Part shown: piece after piece, positions 6,993 to 17,640 of the stretch
Layout: each line of letters opens with the position of its first letter
Numbering within the stretch: the first letter of the stretch is position 1
NCBI GenBank assembly: GCA_947626745.1
Contig: CANQTF010000015.1
Coordinates: 1-48,909, forward strand
Direction: 5' to 3'
Origin: an uncultured Lachnospiraceae bacterium
Lineage (GTDB): Bacteria > Bacillota > Clostridia > Lachnospirales > Lachnospiraceae
Length of the DNA stretch: 48,909 nt
Notes under the pieces: model-generated
What the model was told of the DNA's origin: nothing
Databases searched by the model: none
What the model saw: only the letters and a program-made list of their open reading frames with translations
Program-made: the position numbers and the translations under genes

Positions 6993-7223
6993 ATGATGTT
7001 CGGATTCGGCAAAGCAAACAAACAAAGCGGGCGATCGGCCGCATTCGACCCGACCCGCCAGAGAGCCGCGCTGCGGTGCAGCATCTGCACGGGCGAGCAG
7101 GTGGCGGGCTTTCAGGATATCCGTTCGGGACAGTTCGAGGAAGTCATGCTGATCCGCGGTGAGGCGGATCTGCAGCGGTTCAAGTCCCGGTACGGCGTGC
7201 AGGAGATCGTGAAGATCTATTGA
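6993..7223 (+). CDS. Small conserved CxxC protein of unknown function
   Basis: This 76-residue protein has a basic N-terminus, then RCSICTGEQVAGF with a CxxC pair (about 29-32), then FEEVMLIRGEADLQRFKSRYG. I recognise it as a small family common in Lachnospiraceae. Some database entries call it aspartate dehydrogenase, which a protein this short cannot plausibly be. The CxxC could bind a metal or be redox active, but there is only one pair, so a zinc site would need a partner. A GAGGAAAA site precedes tandem ATG codons (6993, 6996). It precedes the GH28 gene by 92 bp. Confidence 0.75.
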   Translation: MMFGFGKANKQSGRSAAFDPTRQRAALRCSICTGEQVAGFQDIRSGQFEEVMLIRGEADLQRFKSRYGVQEIVKIY

Positions 7224-7315
7224 GAAGACCGCCGGCGGCAGAAGCGAGCGGCAAAGACAGATAACGGAAAGCGGCTGCCGGCTTTGAGAAGGCGGTACGG
7301 GAGGGCAAAAACGGC

Positions 7316-8572
7316 ATGCAGGAATATTTCCCGGACAACACACCGATAGACGCATGGTTTTATGAGAATAGAGTTCCTTCTTTGGAAGAATTGGGGAGAC
7401 AGTATGTCCTGAGCGAACATGGCATTGCGGACGACGGTCAGGTACATACCGGACAGATCCAGGCGCTCATAGATACGGCTGCCGAGAACGGCGGCGGGGT
7501 CATAGTGGTGCCGGCAGGGACTTATAGGACCGGTTCTCTGTTCTTCAGACAGGGCGTAAATCTCTATGTGGCAGAGAACGGCGTGTTGCAGGGCAGCGAT
7601 GACGTCAGCGACTACGAGGTGCGGATGACGCGCATCGAGGGCGAAAACTGCATGTATCTGACGGCGCTCGTCAACGCGGAAGGACTCGACGGCTTCACGG
7701 TGTGCGGCAGGGGAACGATAGACGGGAACGGGCTGCGCGCGTGGAAGGCATTTCAGCTCAGAAGAAAATGGAATCCGCACTGCACCAACAAAGATGAGCA
7801 GCGTCCGAGACTGCTCTATATAGCCGACAGCAAAAACGTGACGGTGGCGGGGCTGGCGCTTGTCAATTCGCATTTTTGGACAAACCACATCTACCGGTGC
7901 GAGCGCGTGAAGTTCCTGAATTGCCGCATCTGTTCTCCGTCCGCGCCCGTGAAAGCGCCCAGCACCGACGCCATTGATATAGACGTCTGCAGGGACGTGC
8001 TGATCAAAGGCTGTTATATGGAAGTCAACGACGACGCGGTGGTCTTAAAGGGCGGCAAAGGGCCGTGGGCCTCCGATGCGCCGGAGAACGGCGCCAACGA
8101 GCGGATCCTCGTGGAGGATTGCGAGTACGGCTTCTGCCACGGCTGCCTTACCTGCGGCTCGGAGTCCGTACATAACCGGAACGTGCTCGTGCGCAGGATA
8201 AAAGTGCGGTCGGGCTTCAATCTGCTGTGGCTTAAGATGCGGCCGGATACGCCGCAGCTCTACGAGTATATCACCATAGAAGACGTGGAGGGACAGATCA
8301 CCAATCTGCTGAACATCAATCCGTGGACCCAGTTCTATGACCTAAAGGACCGGACCGACCCGCCGCTGTCCTACGCGGAGCATATCACCGTTCGCAGATG
8401 CAGCTTCGACTGTCACCGCTTCTTCTGTGTCAGAAAAGACGAGACGCAGTACAGGCTGTCGGATTTTACCTTTGCGGATCTCAGGATCCGGGCAAAAGTC
8501 AACGGTTTTGAGGAAGATATGATCGACAATGTGTACTTTGACGATGTTGCGGTGGAGGAGAGGCCGCTTTGA
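7316..8572 (+). CDS. Glycoside hydrolase family 28 (polygalacturonase-like), cytoplasmic
   Basis: The 418-residue protein opens with the usual DDG segment of GH28 (SEHGIADDG), then PAGTYRTGSLFF, GRGTIDGNG and the beta-helix body. The NSHFWTNHIYRC and STDAIDIDVCRDV segments hold family acidic residues, and VNDDAVVLKGG corresponds to the NDD active-site block of exo-type enzymes. GH28 enzymes cleave galacturonic acid or rhamnogalacturonan links. There is no signal peptide, so it should act on imported oligosaccharides. The start is supported by GGGAGGG upstream of ATG 7316. It leads a carbohydrate block with two phosphorylase-like genes on the same strand. Confidence 0.9.
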   Translation: MQEYFPDNTPIDAWFYENRVPSLEELGRQYVLSEHGIADDGQVHTGQIQALIDTAAENGGGVIVVPAGTYRTGSLFFRQGVNLYVAENGVLQGSDDVSDYEVRMTRIEGENCMYLTALVNAEGLDGFTVCGRGTIDGNGLRAWKAFQLRRKWNPHCTNKDEQRPRLLYIADSKNVTVAGLALVNSHFWTNHIYRCERVKFLNCRICSPSAPVKAPSTDAIDIDVCRDVLIKGCYMEVNDDAVVLKGGKGPWASDAPENGANERILVEDCEYGFCHGCLTCGSESVHNRNVLVRRIKVRSGFNLLWLKMRPDTPQLYEYITIEDVEGQITNLLNINPWTQFYDLKDRTDPPLSYAEHITVRRCSFDCHRFFCVRKDETQYRLSDFTFADLRIRAKVNGFEEDMIDNVYFDDVAVEERPL

Positions 8573-8586
8573 CGCGGTTACACCGT

Positions 8587-8615
8587 TTGACTTGGAGGCG
8601 CTTTTATGATGTAAT
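8587..8615 (+). promoter_or_regulatory. Candidate promoter for the phosphorylase pair
   Basis: TTGACT (8587-8592) and TGTAAT (8610-8615) are 17 bp apart in the 82-bp gap between the GH28 and first phosphorylase genes. Confidence 0.5.
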
Positions 8616-8654
8616 TGTATGTAGTGTAGACAATGAACGCAGGGGGAGGGTCAC

Positions 8655-11366
8655 ATGCACACGGAAAAGATCAAAGGCTATGAATTTTTGGACGACAAGG
8701 GTACGTTCCGGCTCGAACAGCCGGACGGCGTAAGCTATCTGTATTTTCCCATCGCGGGGGAGCAGGGCCTGAAAGGAGCGGTCACGCCGAGACTCGGCGG
8801 CGACCTGAAACGCGGCCAGAATGAATTTGTCCTGCAGCCGGTCAGTGCGGAGGAGCTGCATAACAATAAGTCCACAAGGAATTTCTGGTTCAGGCTGAGA
8901 AACGGGGACTGCTTCTCGGCGACAGGCGTGTCGGCACAGGCGGAAGCCGGGCGGTTCACGGGCGGACAGGTACACAGCGTGCTGACGGCCGGCCCGATGT
9001 GGCAGCAGATCGAGCGCAAGGAAGAGGCGTGCGGCGTGCTTGCCCGGATCACCTCTTTTGTGCCGGTGTCTGCATATGCCGTGGAAATCATGCATGTGGA
9101 GCTGACGAACCAAAACCGCGGGCCGATCACCCTGACCCCCACGGCGGCAGTTCCGCTGTACGGCAGGAGCGCGGACAATCTGCGGGATCACAGGCATGTG
9201 ACGTCGCTGTTACACAGGGCGCAGACGACGGCGAAGGGCGTCTTGGTCACGCCGACCCTTTCCTTTGACGAGCGCGGGCATCAGCGCAACCGCATCACCT
9301 ATTATGTGTGCGGCATGGAACAGGACGGCACAGCGCCTGTCGGCTTCATGCCCGTCACGGAGGATTATATCGGAGAAGGGGGCAGCTACGAGCAGCCGGA
9401 GAGCGTGTTGCGGAATCTCCCCTATGATGCGCCGGGCGGACGGTACGACGGCTATGAGATCGTCGGCGCGATGCGTTTCGCCGATGTCACCCTGCAGTCT
9501 CAGGAAAGCCGGAGCTACACGGTGTTTATCGGTCTGGCGGACGAGCGGGAACAGATCGACGCTATGCTCGCGCAGTATGCGGACGACGCGAAGGTGCGGG
9601 AGGCGCTCGAGGAGACGAAGCGGTACTGGACAGACAAGATCAACGTCTCCTATGAGACGGCCGACCCGAACTTCGACAATTTTATGTATTGGGTGAGTTT
9701 TCAGCCTATGCTGCGCAGGATCTACGGCTGTTCCTTCCTGCCGCACCACGATTACGGCAAGGGCGGCAGAGGCTGGCGGGATCTTTGGCAGGATTGCCTG
9801 GCGCTCTTGATCATGAATCCGGACAATGTGCGGCAGATGCTGATCGACAATTACGGCGGCGTGCGCATCGACGGCAGCAACGCGACGATCATAGGCAGCA
9901 GACAGGGCGAATTTATTGCGGACAGGAACAATATCACCCGTGTCTGGATGGATCACGGCCTTTGGCCGCTCATGACGACGAAGCTCTACATCGACCAGAC
10001 GGGCGACCTGTCCATACTTTTAAAAGAGAACACCTATTTCAAGGATAAGCAGGAAGCCCGAGGTACCCGCATTGACGGGGATTGGGAAGCCGACGCCGAG
10101 CCGGTCCTCAAGACGGAGGACGGCGCGCCATACAGCGGCACGATCTTAGAGCATATGCTCGTGCAGAACCTGACGGTATTCTACGAGGTGGGGGAGCACA
10201 ATCATATGAGACTGCGCGGCGCGGACTGGAACGACGCGCTGGACATGGCGCCGGACCGGGGCGAGAGCGTGGCCTTCACCGCCGCCTATGCGGACAATCT
10301 GGAAGTGCTGGCGGAGCTGATCGGTCTGCTGGCCGAGCGCGGGCACACGGATACGGTGGAGGTCTTAGCGGAGATAGAGCCGCTCCTTGCCGCCGACACA
10401 GCGCTTTACGAAGATATCGAAGGGAAAAAGGCGCTTCTGGCGGAATACTGTGAAAGCTGCTTCCACAGGGTATCCGGCAGGAGAGTGCGTATCGAAGGCG
10501 CAAGGGTGCAGGAGAGTCTGCGCGAGAAGGCGCAGTGGATCAGGGAGCATATCCGCAGGACCGAGTGGATCGACGGCGGGGACTGCGGCTGGTTCAACAG
10601 CTACTACGACAACAGCGGGCGCCAGTGCGAGGGCATGATGCAAAGCGGCGTGCGCATGATGCTCACGGGGCAGGTGTTCACGGTGATGTCCGGCACGGCG
10701 ACGGACGAACAGACGGCACAGATCGTCAAGGCGGCGGACAGATATCTGTATGAAAAGGAGATCGGCGGTTACCGCCTGAACACGGATTTCGGTGAACTGA
10801 AGACCGATCTGGGAAGGATGTTCGGCTTCGCGTTCGGCCATAAGGAGAACGGCGCGGTGTTCTCCCATATGACGACGATGTACGGAAATGCGCTTTACAG
10901 GCGCGGCTTTGTCAAAGAAGGCTACCGTGCGCTTCATACGCTGTACGAACAGGCGGTGGACTTCGCGGTCAGCAGGATCTATCCGGGGATCCCCGAATAT
11001 TTCAACGACAGAGGGCGGGGCATGTACCACTATCTGACGGGCGCAGCGAGCTGGCTCATGCTGACGGTGATCACGGAGATGTTCGGCGTGAAGGGAAGCT
11101 GCGGCGACATGGTGCTGCAGCCGAAGCTCCTCAGCGGGCAGTTTAGGGACGGCGAGGCCGGTCTGACGCTGCATTTCGGCGGCAAAAGGTGGCATATCGT
11201 TTACCGGAACGCACAGGGCAGAGAGAGCGGCGCATATCGTATCGTGAGCGCTTCTCTGGACGGGAAGGCGCTGGAAGTCTCGGAATTTGGAGTGCGGATC
11301 TCACTGGAACGGATCAGGGAGTTGTCCGAAGATCAGACACATGAGATCGTGGCGGAATTACAGTAA
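8655..11366 (+). CDS. Clan GH-Q (GH94-like) sugar phosphorylase
   Basis: The 903-residue protein has the layout of cellobiose/cellodextrin phosphorylases: an N-terminal beta-sandwich (about 1-290), a linker, and an (alpha/alpha)6 catalytic barrel. [15 protein letters not shown] carries the conserved RDxxQD with the predicted general-acid Asp. [14 protein letters not shown] and [12 protein letters not shown] are further barrel motifs. Such enzymes split a beta-glucoside with phosphate to a sugar 1-phosphate, saving ATP. The exact disaccharide cannot be called; it is longer than typical cellobiose phosphorylases (about 800). There is no signal peptide, so it is cytoplasmic. GGGGGAGGG precedes ATG 8655. 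The next phosphorylase-like gene starts 30 bp downstream, so the two are probably co-expressed. Confidence 0.85.
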   Translation: MHTEKIKGYEFLDDKGTFRLEQPDGVSYLYFPIAGEQGLKGAVTPRLGGDLKRGQNEFVLQPVSAEELHNNKSTRNFWFRLRNGDCFSATGVSAQAEAGRFTGGQVHSVLTAGPMWQQIERKEEACGVLARITSFVPVSAYAVEIMHVELTNQNRGPITLTPTAAVPLYGRSADNLRDHRHVTSLLHRAQTTAKGVLVTPTLSFDERGHQRNRITYYVCGMEQDGTAPVGFMPVTEDYIGEGGSYEQPESVLRNLPYDAPGGRYDGYEIVGAMRFADVTLQSQESRSYTVFIGLADEREQIDAMLAQYADDAKVREALEETKRYWTDKINVSYETADPNFDNFMYWVSFQPMLRRIYGCSFLPHHDYGKGGRGWRDLWQDCLALLIMNPDNVRQMLIDNYGGVRIDGSNATIIGSRQGEFIADRNNITRVWMDHGLWPLMTTKLYIDQTGDLSILLKENTYFKDKQEARGTRIDGDWEADAEPVLKTEDGAPYSGTILEHMLVQNLTVFYEVGEHNHMRLRGADWNDALDMAPDRGESVAFTAAYADNLEVLAELIGLLAERGHTDTVEVLAEIEPLLAADTALYEDIEGKKALLAEYCESCFHRVSGRRVRIEGARVQESLREKAQWIREHIRRTEWIDGGDCGWFNSYYDNSGRQCEGMMQSGVRMMLTGQVFTVMSGTATDEQTAQIVKAADRYLYEKEIGGYRLNTDFGELKTDLGRMFGFAFGHKENGAVFSHMTTMYGNALYRRGFVKEGYRALHTLYEQAVDFAVSRIYPGIPEYFNDRGRGMYHYLTGAASWLMLTVITEMFGVKGSCGDMVLQPKLLSGQFRDGEAGLTLHFGGKRWHIVYRNAQGRESGAYRIVSASLDGKALEVSEFGVRISLERIRELSEDQTHEIVAELQ

Positions 11367-11395
11367 AGGGTTTTGAAAGGAGCGAGGGCGGCAAT

Positions 11396-14300
11396 ATGGG
11401 AGAGAATGCGGCAGTGTATCATTTGGACAATTACGGCAAGAAATCGGCGTTTGCCAGTTTCCTGCCGGGGATCAGCGGCGTGCGTGGCATTCCGATCTGG
11501 TGTTATTATGTAAACCGAGGACAGTGCGTTGCCTGTTTCGGCGTGGAGAACAAGGATCATGCGATCATGGAATTTTCCGCGGCGCATCAGGCTTATCAGA
11601 CTGTGAAGAAGACGGGCTTCAGAACGTTTATCAAGAAAGAGGGCAGAGTGTTTGAGCCCTTCCGGGATGAGGAGGTCTCTCACAGCATGGCGATCTCCAT
11701 GAACGGGCTGGCCATCGAGGAGGATAACCGGGCGGAGGGCGTCCGAACGGCTGTCAGCTATTTCACTCTGCCGGAGGAGAAGATCGGCGCCCTCGTGCGC
11801 AGGGTATGCATCACAAATACAAGCGGCAGAGCGGTCAGCATGGAGATCTTGGACGGTATGCCGGCCTGTATCCCTTACGGGATCGATCTGGAGAGCATCA
11901 AGATGATGGGACAGACCATGAAAGCGTGGATGCAGGTGGAGGACGTGGGCGGGCACCCTTTTATGCGCGTGCGCGCGAGTACGGTGGACTCCGCCGCCGT
12001 GACGGAGGTCACAGGGGGCAATTTCTCTATCGGCGTGCTGGAGGACGGCACGGAGCTGTACGCCATAACCGATCCGGAGCTCATATTCTCTTATGATCTT
12101 TCTCTGGAGCGGCCGGTCGGCTTTGCGGAACACAGTCTGCAGGAGCTGGAAAAGATGACGCAGGTGCGCCAGAATGTTTTCCCGTGCAGCTTCTACGGGA
12201 CGGAGGCGGTCCTGCAGGCAGGGGAAAGCGTGACGTTCTACGAACTGATCGGTCAGGTGGAAAAGAAGGAACTGCTTATTGCCTTCGCGGACAGGAAACC
12301 GGACGCGGCGTATTTTGAACGGAAAAAGGCGCGCGCCGACGAGCTGGTAAACGACCTGTGCCGGCATATCCGCACCAAGACGGCAAACGAGGACTTTGAC
12401 GCCTACTGCGAGTACACATACATGGACAACGTGCTGCGGGGCGGCTATCCCATAAGACTGCCGGGCGGCAAGGTCTTCTATGTCTATTCCAGAAAGCACG
12501 GCGATCTGGAACGCGATTATAACTATTTCAGCATGCTGCCCGAATTTTATTCGCAGGGCAACGGCAATTTCCGCGACGTGAACCAGAACCGCAGATGCGA
12601 CATCTTTTTTGCGCCGTTCACGGGCAGGGAGAGCATCAGGACATTCTACAGCCTGATCCAGCCTGACGGCTACAATCCGCTCGGCGTGGAGAAGGTCACA
12701 TACCGATTGGAGGAAAAGAAGGCGGAGGAGATCTTCTCCGGCGAACCCAAGGAGGCGAGAGAACGTCTTCGGGAGACGCTGGCAAAGCCTTTTACACCGG
12801 GGGCGCTCTACCGGGAACTGGATACGCCCGGCAGGACGGCCGAGGAGACGGACCGGCTGTTCTCACAGGTCATGGAGGCGGCGGACGGCGTCGTGAACGG
12901 CCGGTTCGGAGAAGGGTACTGGTCCGACCACTGGACTTACAATCTGGATCTTTTGGAGAGTTATCTTTCCGTCTATCCGGAGAAAGAGGAGGAGCTGCTC
13001 TACGAAAAGGCATACAGCTATTACAGGCCGCAGGCGAAGGTGAAGAAGCGCGCGGCGCGCTATGTGAAGACCGACAAAGGACTTCGCCAGTACGGGGCGA
13101 TCGAGGAGCTGGAGGTGCCGGACGGCAGTCTGCTTCGCACAAGACAGGGCGAGGGAGATATCGTCTATGTCACGCTGATGGAAAAGCTGCTGCTCTTATC
13201 AGCCACTAAGTTTGCAGCGCTGGACGCTTACGGTATGGGCGTGGAGATGGAGGGCGGCAAGCCGGGCTGGTATGACGCGCTGAACGGTCTGCCGGGACTT
13301 TTCGGATCCTCCATGGCCGAGAGCTGCGAACTGGCGAGAAATCTGGATTATACGATACACGCTTTGAAGCGCTATCCGAGACAGGTGGAACTGCTCGCGG
13401 AGCTGGCGGCGTTTATCAGACAGGCGGCGCTCATCACGGCGCAGGAAAAGAAAGCGCTGATGACGCAGCAGCAGGTGCTGTCCTTCTGGAATAAGATCAA
13501 CGACGCCAAGGAAGCGTATCGGGAACGCATCTATGCGGGCGTGAGCGGAGAGACCGAGACGCTCCGGTCGGAGGAGCTTGCCGGGATGCTCACGGAGTGG
13601 CACGAGGTGGTGCTGCACGGCATTGAGAAAGCGTGTGCCATGACAGACGGCATCTGCCCCACCTATTTCAGCTATGAGGTGACGGACTACAGCGAGTGCG
13701 GGGACGGCATCATGCCGCTCAACTTCAGCGTCTGCCGGATCCCGCTGTTTCTGGAAGGCCCCGTGCGGTATCTGAAGCTGGATCAGCCTATGTCCAAGAA
13801 GCGGAAGCTGTATGAGCAGGTCAAGGCAAGCGACCTGTATGACGGCAGACTGTCCATGTACAAGGTCAATGCCTCTCTGGAGGATGCGTCCTTTGAGCTG
13901 GGACGCGCCCGGGCATTTACGCCCGGCTGGCTGGAGAATGAGTCTATCTGGCTGCACATGGAGTACAAGTATCTGCTGGAGCTGCTGCGGTCCGAGATGT
14001 ACCGGGAGTTTTTTGAGGACTTTCACAAGGCGGCGATCCCCTTCCTCGACAGGGAGATCTACGGCAGGAGCATCTACGAGAACTCTTCCTTTATCGCCAG
14101 CAGCAGGAATCCCAATGCGGCCCTGCACGGCAAAGGTTTCGTGGCGCGTCTGAGCGGCTCCACGGTGGAGTTTTTGAATATGTGGATCCTCATGATGTTC
14201 GGCAGACAGCCGTTTGCGGCGAAAGACGGTGAACTCAGCCTGTGCTTGGAGCCGGCGCTGCCGTCCTATCTGTTGGAGGAGAACGGCGTGGTGGAGGCGG

Positions 14301-14500
14301 TCCTTCTCGGCGGAACGAAGGTAGTCTACCACGTAGGGGAGAAGAAGGATTACATTCCCGGCGAATACCGTATCGCGGCGTGCAGACTGCAGTATCAAGA
14401 CGGCGGTGAGACGGCTGTGAGCGGGCCGGAGATTACGGGACAGGCGGCGCAGGACGTGCGGGATGGCAAGGTGGCAGAGATCCATGTGTCACTCGTCTGA
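11396..14500 (+). CDS. Large clan GH-Q phosphorylase-like protein
   Basis: At 1034 residues this is larger than a classical GH94 enzyme and nearer in size to beta-1,2- or beta-1,3-oligoglucan phosphorylases (GH94, GH149, GH161). An N-terminal sandwich region ([21 protein letters not shown] at the start) is followed by a barrel. [16 protein letters not shown] supplies the RDxxQ general-acid motif, and [21 protein letters not shown] is a later barrel segment. The reaction is presumably reversible phosphorolysis of a beta-glucan, but family and linkage need a profile search. It is cytoplasmic, with no export signal. It follows the 903-residue phosphorylase by 30 bp with a ribosome site (AAAGGAGCGAGG). 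No sugar transporter is adjacent. Confidence 0.78.
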   Translation: MGENAAVYHLDNYGKKSAFASFLPGISGVRGIPIWCYYVNRGQCVACFGVENKDHAIMEFSAAHQAYQTVKKTGFRTFIKKEGRVFEPFRDEEVSHSMAISMNGLAIEEDNRAEGVRTAVSYFTLPEEKIGALVRRVCITNTSGRAVSMEILDGMPACIPYGIDLESIKMMGQTMKAWMQVEDVGGHPFMRVRASTVDSAAVTEVTGGNFSIGVLEDGTELYAITDPELIFSYDLSLERPVGFAEHSLQELEKMTQVRQNVFPCSFYGTEAVLQAGESVTFYELIGQVEKKELLIAFADRKPDAAYFERKKARADELVNDLCRHIRTKTANEDFDAYCEYTYMDNVLRGGYPIRLPGGKVFYVYSRKHGDLERDYNYFSMLPEFYSQGNGNFRDVNQNRRCDIFFAPFTGRESIRTFYSLIQPDGYNPLGVEKVTYRLEEKKAEEIFSGEPKEARERLRETLAKPFTPGALYRELDTPGRTAEETDRLFSQVMEAADGVVNGRFGEGYWSDHWTYNLDLLESYLSVYPEKEEELLYEKAYSYYRPQAKVKKRAARYVKTDKGLRQYGAIEELEVPDGSLLRTRQGEGDIVYVTLMEKLLLLSATKFAALDAYGMGVEMEGGKPGWYDALNGLPGLFGSSMAESCELARNLDYTIHALKRYPRQVELLAELAAFIRQAALITAQEKKALMTQQQVLSFWNKINDAKEAYRERIYAGVSGETETLRSEELAGMLTEWHEVVLHGIEKACAMTDGICPTYFSYEVTDYSECGDGIMPLNFSVCRIPLFLEGPVRYLKLDQPMSKKRKLYEQVKASDLYDGRLSMYKVNASLEDASFELGRARAFTPGWLENESIWLHMEYKYLLELLRSEMYREFFEDFHKAAIPFLDREIYGRSIYENSSFIASSRNPNAALHGKGFVARLSGSTVEFLNMWILMMFGRQPFAAKDGELSLCLEPALPSYLLEENGVVEAVLLGGTKVVYHVGEKKDYIPGEYRIAACRLQYQDGGETAVSGPEITGQAAQDVRDGKVAEIHVSLV

Positions 14501-14533
14501 GAACGGCAGCAGGTGCGGCGCAGCAAGCGGACA

Positions 14534-15151
14534 ATGACGGAACGTATCATGCACATACTGGATAATCTGATCAGGAAAAAGGAGCGGCGCGCCCACAAAG
14601 CGGACGGCGGCACGGGCGGCGCTGCAGGGCAGATGCCGGAAACGGCACGGGCGTCTGCCGGACGCATGCAGGGGCAGAACGCGTCCGCGCAGCCCGATGC
14701 GCTTGACAGGCGGGCGTTCGACAGGGTCGTTGCGGAAAGTCTGCGGGGCGGGCATAAGGGCGGCTGCCTTCTGCTCTGTGACGTGGACAGGTACAGGGAG
14801 ATCAAGGCTATCTACGGTAAGGAGACCGGCGACGCCGTTCTGCGGCATGTCTGTGACACGCTGCACGGCGTGTTCGGCGCGCATGTGTGCGTCGGCTGTC
14901 TGGGCGGCGACCGGTTTGCGCTGTGGCTGCCGACGGCGGTATCGGACAGTGCGGACGCTATCGGGCGGGGAGTCGGCATCGTCAATGACAGGCTCCTGCA
15001 CCCGGGAAGGGAACTGCCGCCGGTCTCTGTCAGCGCCGGCGCGGCATTCGGCAGGGCGGACGACGATCATCAAAGTATCGGCAAGCGGGCGTATCAGGCG
15101 CTCACGGTCGTTAAGGAAAACGGGAGCTGCGGCTTTGAGGCGGCGCTGTAG
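14534..15151 (+). CDS. Degenerate GGDEF-domain protein
   Basis: The protein has about 205 residues from ATG 14534; an upstream GTG at 14513 adds 7, and neither start has a strong ribosome site. The N-terminal third is charged and Ala/Gly-rich. The rest matches the diguanylate cyclase fold: LLCDVDRYREIKAIYGKETGDAVLRHV, then CLGGDRFALWLP where GG(D/E)EF is expected. The catalytic Glu is Arg (GGDRF, about residues 124-128), and no receiver, PAS or membrane segment is seen. Activity as a cyclase is doubtful; a nucleotide-binding or regulatory remnant is more likely. It lies between the phosphorylase operon and the PurF-like gene with short gaps on both sides. Confidence 0.75.
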   Translation: MTERIMHILDNLIRKKERRAHKADGGTGGAAGQMPETARASAGRMQGQNASAQPDALDRRAFDRVVAESLRGGHKGGCLLLCDVDRYREIKAIYGKETGDAVLRHVCDTLHGVFGAHVCVGCLGGDRFALWLPTAVSDSADAIGRGVGIVNDRLLHPGRELPPVSVSAGAAFGRADDDHQSIGKRAYQALTVVKENGSCGFEAAL

Positions 15152-15187
15152 CGCGCTGCGGGTGAGAGAATACGGAGGGAGACATCT

Positions 15188-16594
15188 ATGGGCGGATTTT
15201 TTGGAGTGGCATCGAAGAACGATTGCGTTTTTGACCTTTTTTTCGGAACGGACTATCATTCCCACCTCGGTACACGGCGCGCGGGCATGGCGGTGTACAG
15301 CAGTGAGAAGGGGTTTGATCGGGCGATCCACAATATCGAGAACGCGCCCTTTCGGACGAAATTTGACAAGGATGCCAACACCATGCACGGGAATATCGGC
15401 ATCGGCTGTATTTCCGACTATGAGCCCCAGCCTCTGATCGTCCGTTCTCATCACGGGACGTACGCGATCACGACGGTGGGAAAGATCAACAACAAGGACG
15501 AGATCGTGGAGGAGCTTTTTCAGAGCGGCCATGGTCATTTTCTGGAGATGAGCGGCGGGGACATCAATGCCACGGAGCTTGTGGCGGCGGTCATCAATCA
15601 GCGCGACAATTTGATCGAGGGGATACGGTATGCGCAGGAACTGATCGACGGTTCGATGACGATGCTCATCATGACCCCTAAGGGGATCTATGCGGCCAGG
15701 GACAGATACGGCAGGACGCCTGTGACGATCGGGAAGAAGGAAGATGCCTACTGTGTCTCCTTCGAGAGCTTTGCCTACCTGAATCTGGGGTACAGCCCGG
15801 AGCGGGAGCTCGGCCCCGGAGAGATCGCAGTCGTCACGCCGGAGGCGGTGCAGCCGCTTGCCGCACCCGGCAAAGAGATGAAGATCTGCACGTTCCTGTG
15901 GATCTACTACGGCTATCCTTCGTCATCTTACGAGGGGATCAGCGTGGAACAGATGCGCTACAACTGCGGCGCGATGCTGGCAAAGCGGGACGACGTTCAC
16001 CCGGATATCGTTGCGGGCGTACCGGATTCGGGAACGGCGCATGCTATCGGCTATGCCAATGCGTCGGGGATTCCTTTTTCCAGACCGTTTATCAAGTATA
16101 CGCCCACGTGGCCGCGCTCTTTCATGCCTACGATACAGAGCCAGCGGAATCTGATCGCCAAGATGAAGCTGATCCCCGTACATGACTTGATCAAGGACAG
16201 GAGTCTGCTGCTCATCGACGATTCCATCGTGCGCGGCACACAGCTTCGGGAGACGACGGAGTTCCTCTACCGGAGCGGGGCGGGGGAAGTGCATATCAGG
16301 CCGGCGTGCCCGCCGCTCCTGTTCGGCTGTAAATATCTGAATTTCTCCCGTTCCACGTCGGAAATGGAGCTGATCGCCAGAAGGGTGATCCAAGAGATAG
16401 AGGGGGACAACAAGTATCCGAATCTGTCGGTCTACGCGGACCCCGACAGTACGGAGTATCAGGAAATGTTGGAAAAAATAAGGGAGAAGCTGAATTTCAC
16501 TTCTCTGCGCTATCATCGTCTGGACGATATGATCGCGTCCGTCGGCATCGACAAGTGCAGACTGTGTACATACTGCTGGGACGGCCGGGAGTAG
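15188..16594 (+). CDS. PurF-like amidophosphoribosyltransferase paralogue lacking the N-terminal Cys
   Basis: The 468 residues comprise a class II glutamine-amidotransferase fold (1-230) and a phosphoribosyltransferase domain (about 235-460). Normal PurF proteins expose Cys as residue 1 after processing (MCGI...). Here the start is MGGFFGVASKNDC, so the glutaminase nucleophile is replaced by Gly. The PRPP loop LLLIDDSIVRGTQ (340-352) is intact. Cys234, Cys381, Cys457 and Cys460 sit where the Bacillus-type 4Fe-4S ligands are expected. The ribosome site GGAGGGAG directly precedes this ATG and no Cys start exists in frame nearby. It may use free ammonia, receive ammonia from a partner, or do something else. 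It should not be taken as the cell's sole PurF. I recall similar Gly-2 forms in other Lachnospiraceae. Confidence 0.85.
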   Translation: MGGFFGVASKNDCVFDLFFGTDYHSHLGTRRAGMAVYSSEKGFDRAIHNIENAPFRTKFDKDANTMHGNIGIGCISDYEPQPLIVRSHHGTYAITTVGKINNKDEIVEELFQSGHGHFLEMSGGDINATELVAAVINQRDNLIEGIRYAQELIDGSMTMLIMTPKGIYAARDRYGRTPVTIGKKEDAYCVSFESFAYLNLGYSPERELGPGEIAVVTPEAVQPLAAPGKEMKICTFLWIYYGYPSSSYEGISVEQMRYNCGAMLAKRDDVHPDIVAGVPDSGTAHAIGYANASGIPFSRPFIKYTPTWPRSFMPTIQSQRNLIAKMKLIPVHDLIKDRSLLLIDDSIVRGTQLRETTEFLYRSGAGEVHIRPACPPLLFGCKYLNFSRSTSEMELIARRVIQEIEGDNKYPNLSVYADPDSTEYQEMLEKIREKLNFTSLRYHRLDDMIASVGIDKCRLCTYCWDGRE

Positions 16595-16643
16595 AGGACA
16601 TGCAAGATACCCGCTTTGCATCGCTGTAGAAGGAGGAACAAGA

Positions 16644-17627
16644 ATGGTATTCAAATGCAGAAACTGTGGCGGTAATGTGGTATACGAGCCGTCCCGTCAG
16701 AGTATGTACTGTCCCCACTGTGAGAGTCTGGACAGCGAGGACGCGGTGCAGGGCGGCTCGCCTACGCAGTGTGCGGTGTGCGGCGCGCCCATGGAAGTGC
16801 AGGCTTACGCTTCGTCGAGCCGGTGCGAACACTGTGGAAGCTACGTCGTGTTCAACGAGCGCGTGGAGGGGACATATGAGCCGCGGTGGATCCTGCCCTT
16901 TAGACTGAATAAGGACGGCGCTGTGAAGGAAATGGAAAAAGAGTTCGGCAGACGGATCTTTGCGCCTCGTGATTTTATGTCAACCAAAAGCCTTGCAAAG
17001 ATGGTGGGCGTCTATGTGCCGTTCTGGCTCTACGATTATAAGGCGCGCTATGATTTTGTGGGCGAGGGCACGAAAGTGCGCAGCTGGCAGAGCGGCAATA
17101 CGGAGTATGTGGAGACATCATATTATGAAGTGATCCGCCAGATGGACGTGGCGTTCGACAAAGTTCCCGTAGATGCGTCCTACGCGATGGAGGATGGCAT
17201 CATGGATCTGATGGAGCCTTACGATTATCAGGTGTTTCAGGATTTTGAGCCGAAATACATGTCCGGCTTCTACGGGGAGATATATAACCAAGGCGCGCAG
17301 GAGCTGGAGGAGAGGGCGCAGACCAAAGCGCGCAGCGCTTCCGAACAGCTGCTGCAGGAGTCTGTGCAGGGCTACAGCAGCGTGCGGCCCGTCAGAAAAG
17401 ATCTGAATCTGCAGAGAGAGGGCGTCAGCTACGCGCTTATGCCCGTATGGCAGTATCTGTACCGATACCGGAACAAGACCTATGCCTTCCATGTCAACGG
17501 ACAGACGGGCAAGGTCGTCGGAACGACGCCTGTCTCCCGGGGCAAAGTGGCTGCATACGGCGCCTCCGTGTTTGCGGCCGTCGTGCTGATCTTTCATCTG
17601 GCGTTCGGAATCTTAGAGATTTTGTGA
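16644..17627 (+). CDS. Zinc-ribbon protein with a C-terminal membrane anchor
   Basis: The protein has 327 residues. Four CxxC knuckles lie in the first ~75 residues (CRNCGG, CPHCES, CAVCGA, CEHCGS), making two zinc ribbons. A beta-rich middle domain (about 85-285) includes 'LPFRLNKDGAVKEMEKEF' and 'VPFWLYDYKARYDF'. A single membrane span (about 302-322) lies at the C-terminus. It resembles TFIIB-type zinc-ribbon membrane proteins of unknown function common in clostridia. The TPM-domain gene follows after 13 bp, so the pair is translationally close and probably works together at the membrane. GGAGGA precedes the ATG. Confidence 0.8.
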   Translation: MVFKCRNCGGNVVYEPSRQSMYCPHCESLDSEDAVQGGSPTQCAVCGAPMEVQAYASSSRCEHCGSYVVFNERVEGTYEPRWILPFRLNKDGAVKEMEKEFGRRIFAPRDFMSTKSLAKMVGVYVPFWLYDYKARYDFVGEGTKVRSWQSGNTEYVETSYYEVIRQMDVAFDKVPVDASYAMEDGIMDLMEPYDYQVFQDFEPKYMSGFYGEIYNQGAQELEERAQTKARSASEQLLQESVQGYSSVRPVRKDLNLQREGVSYALMPVWQYLYRYRNKTYAFHVNGQTGKVVGTTPVSRGKVAAYGASVFAAVVLIFHLAFGILEIL

Positions 17628-17640
17628 GGGAGGGACAGCG

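Noticed and set aside
11333..14485. Long minus-strand ORFs (388 and 428 codons) opposite the large phosphorylase
   Set aside because: They are shadow frames with Arg/His-rich, domain-free translations across a well-supported plus-strand enzyme.
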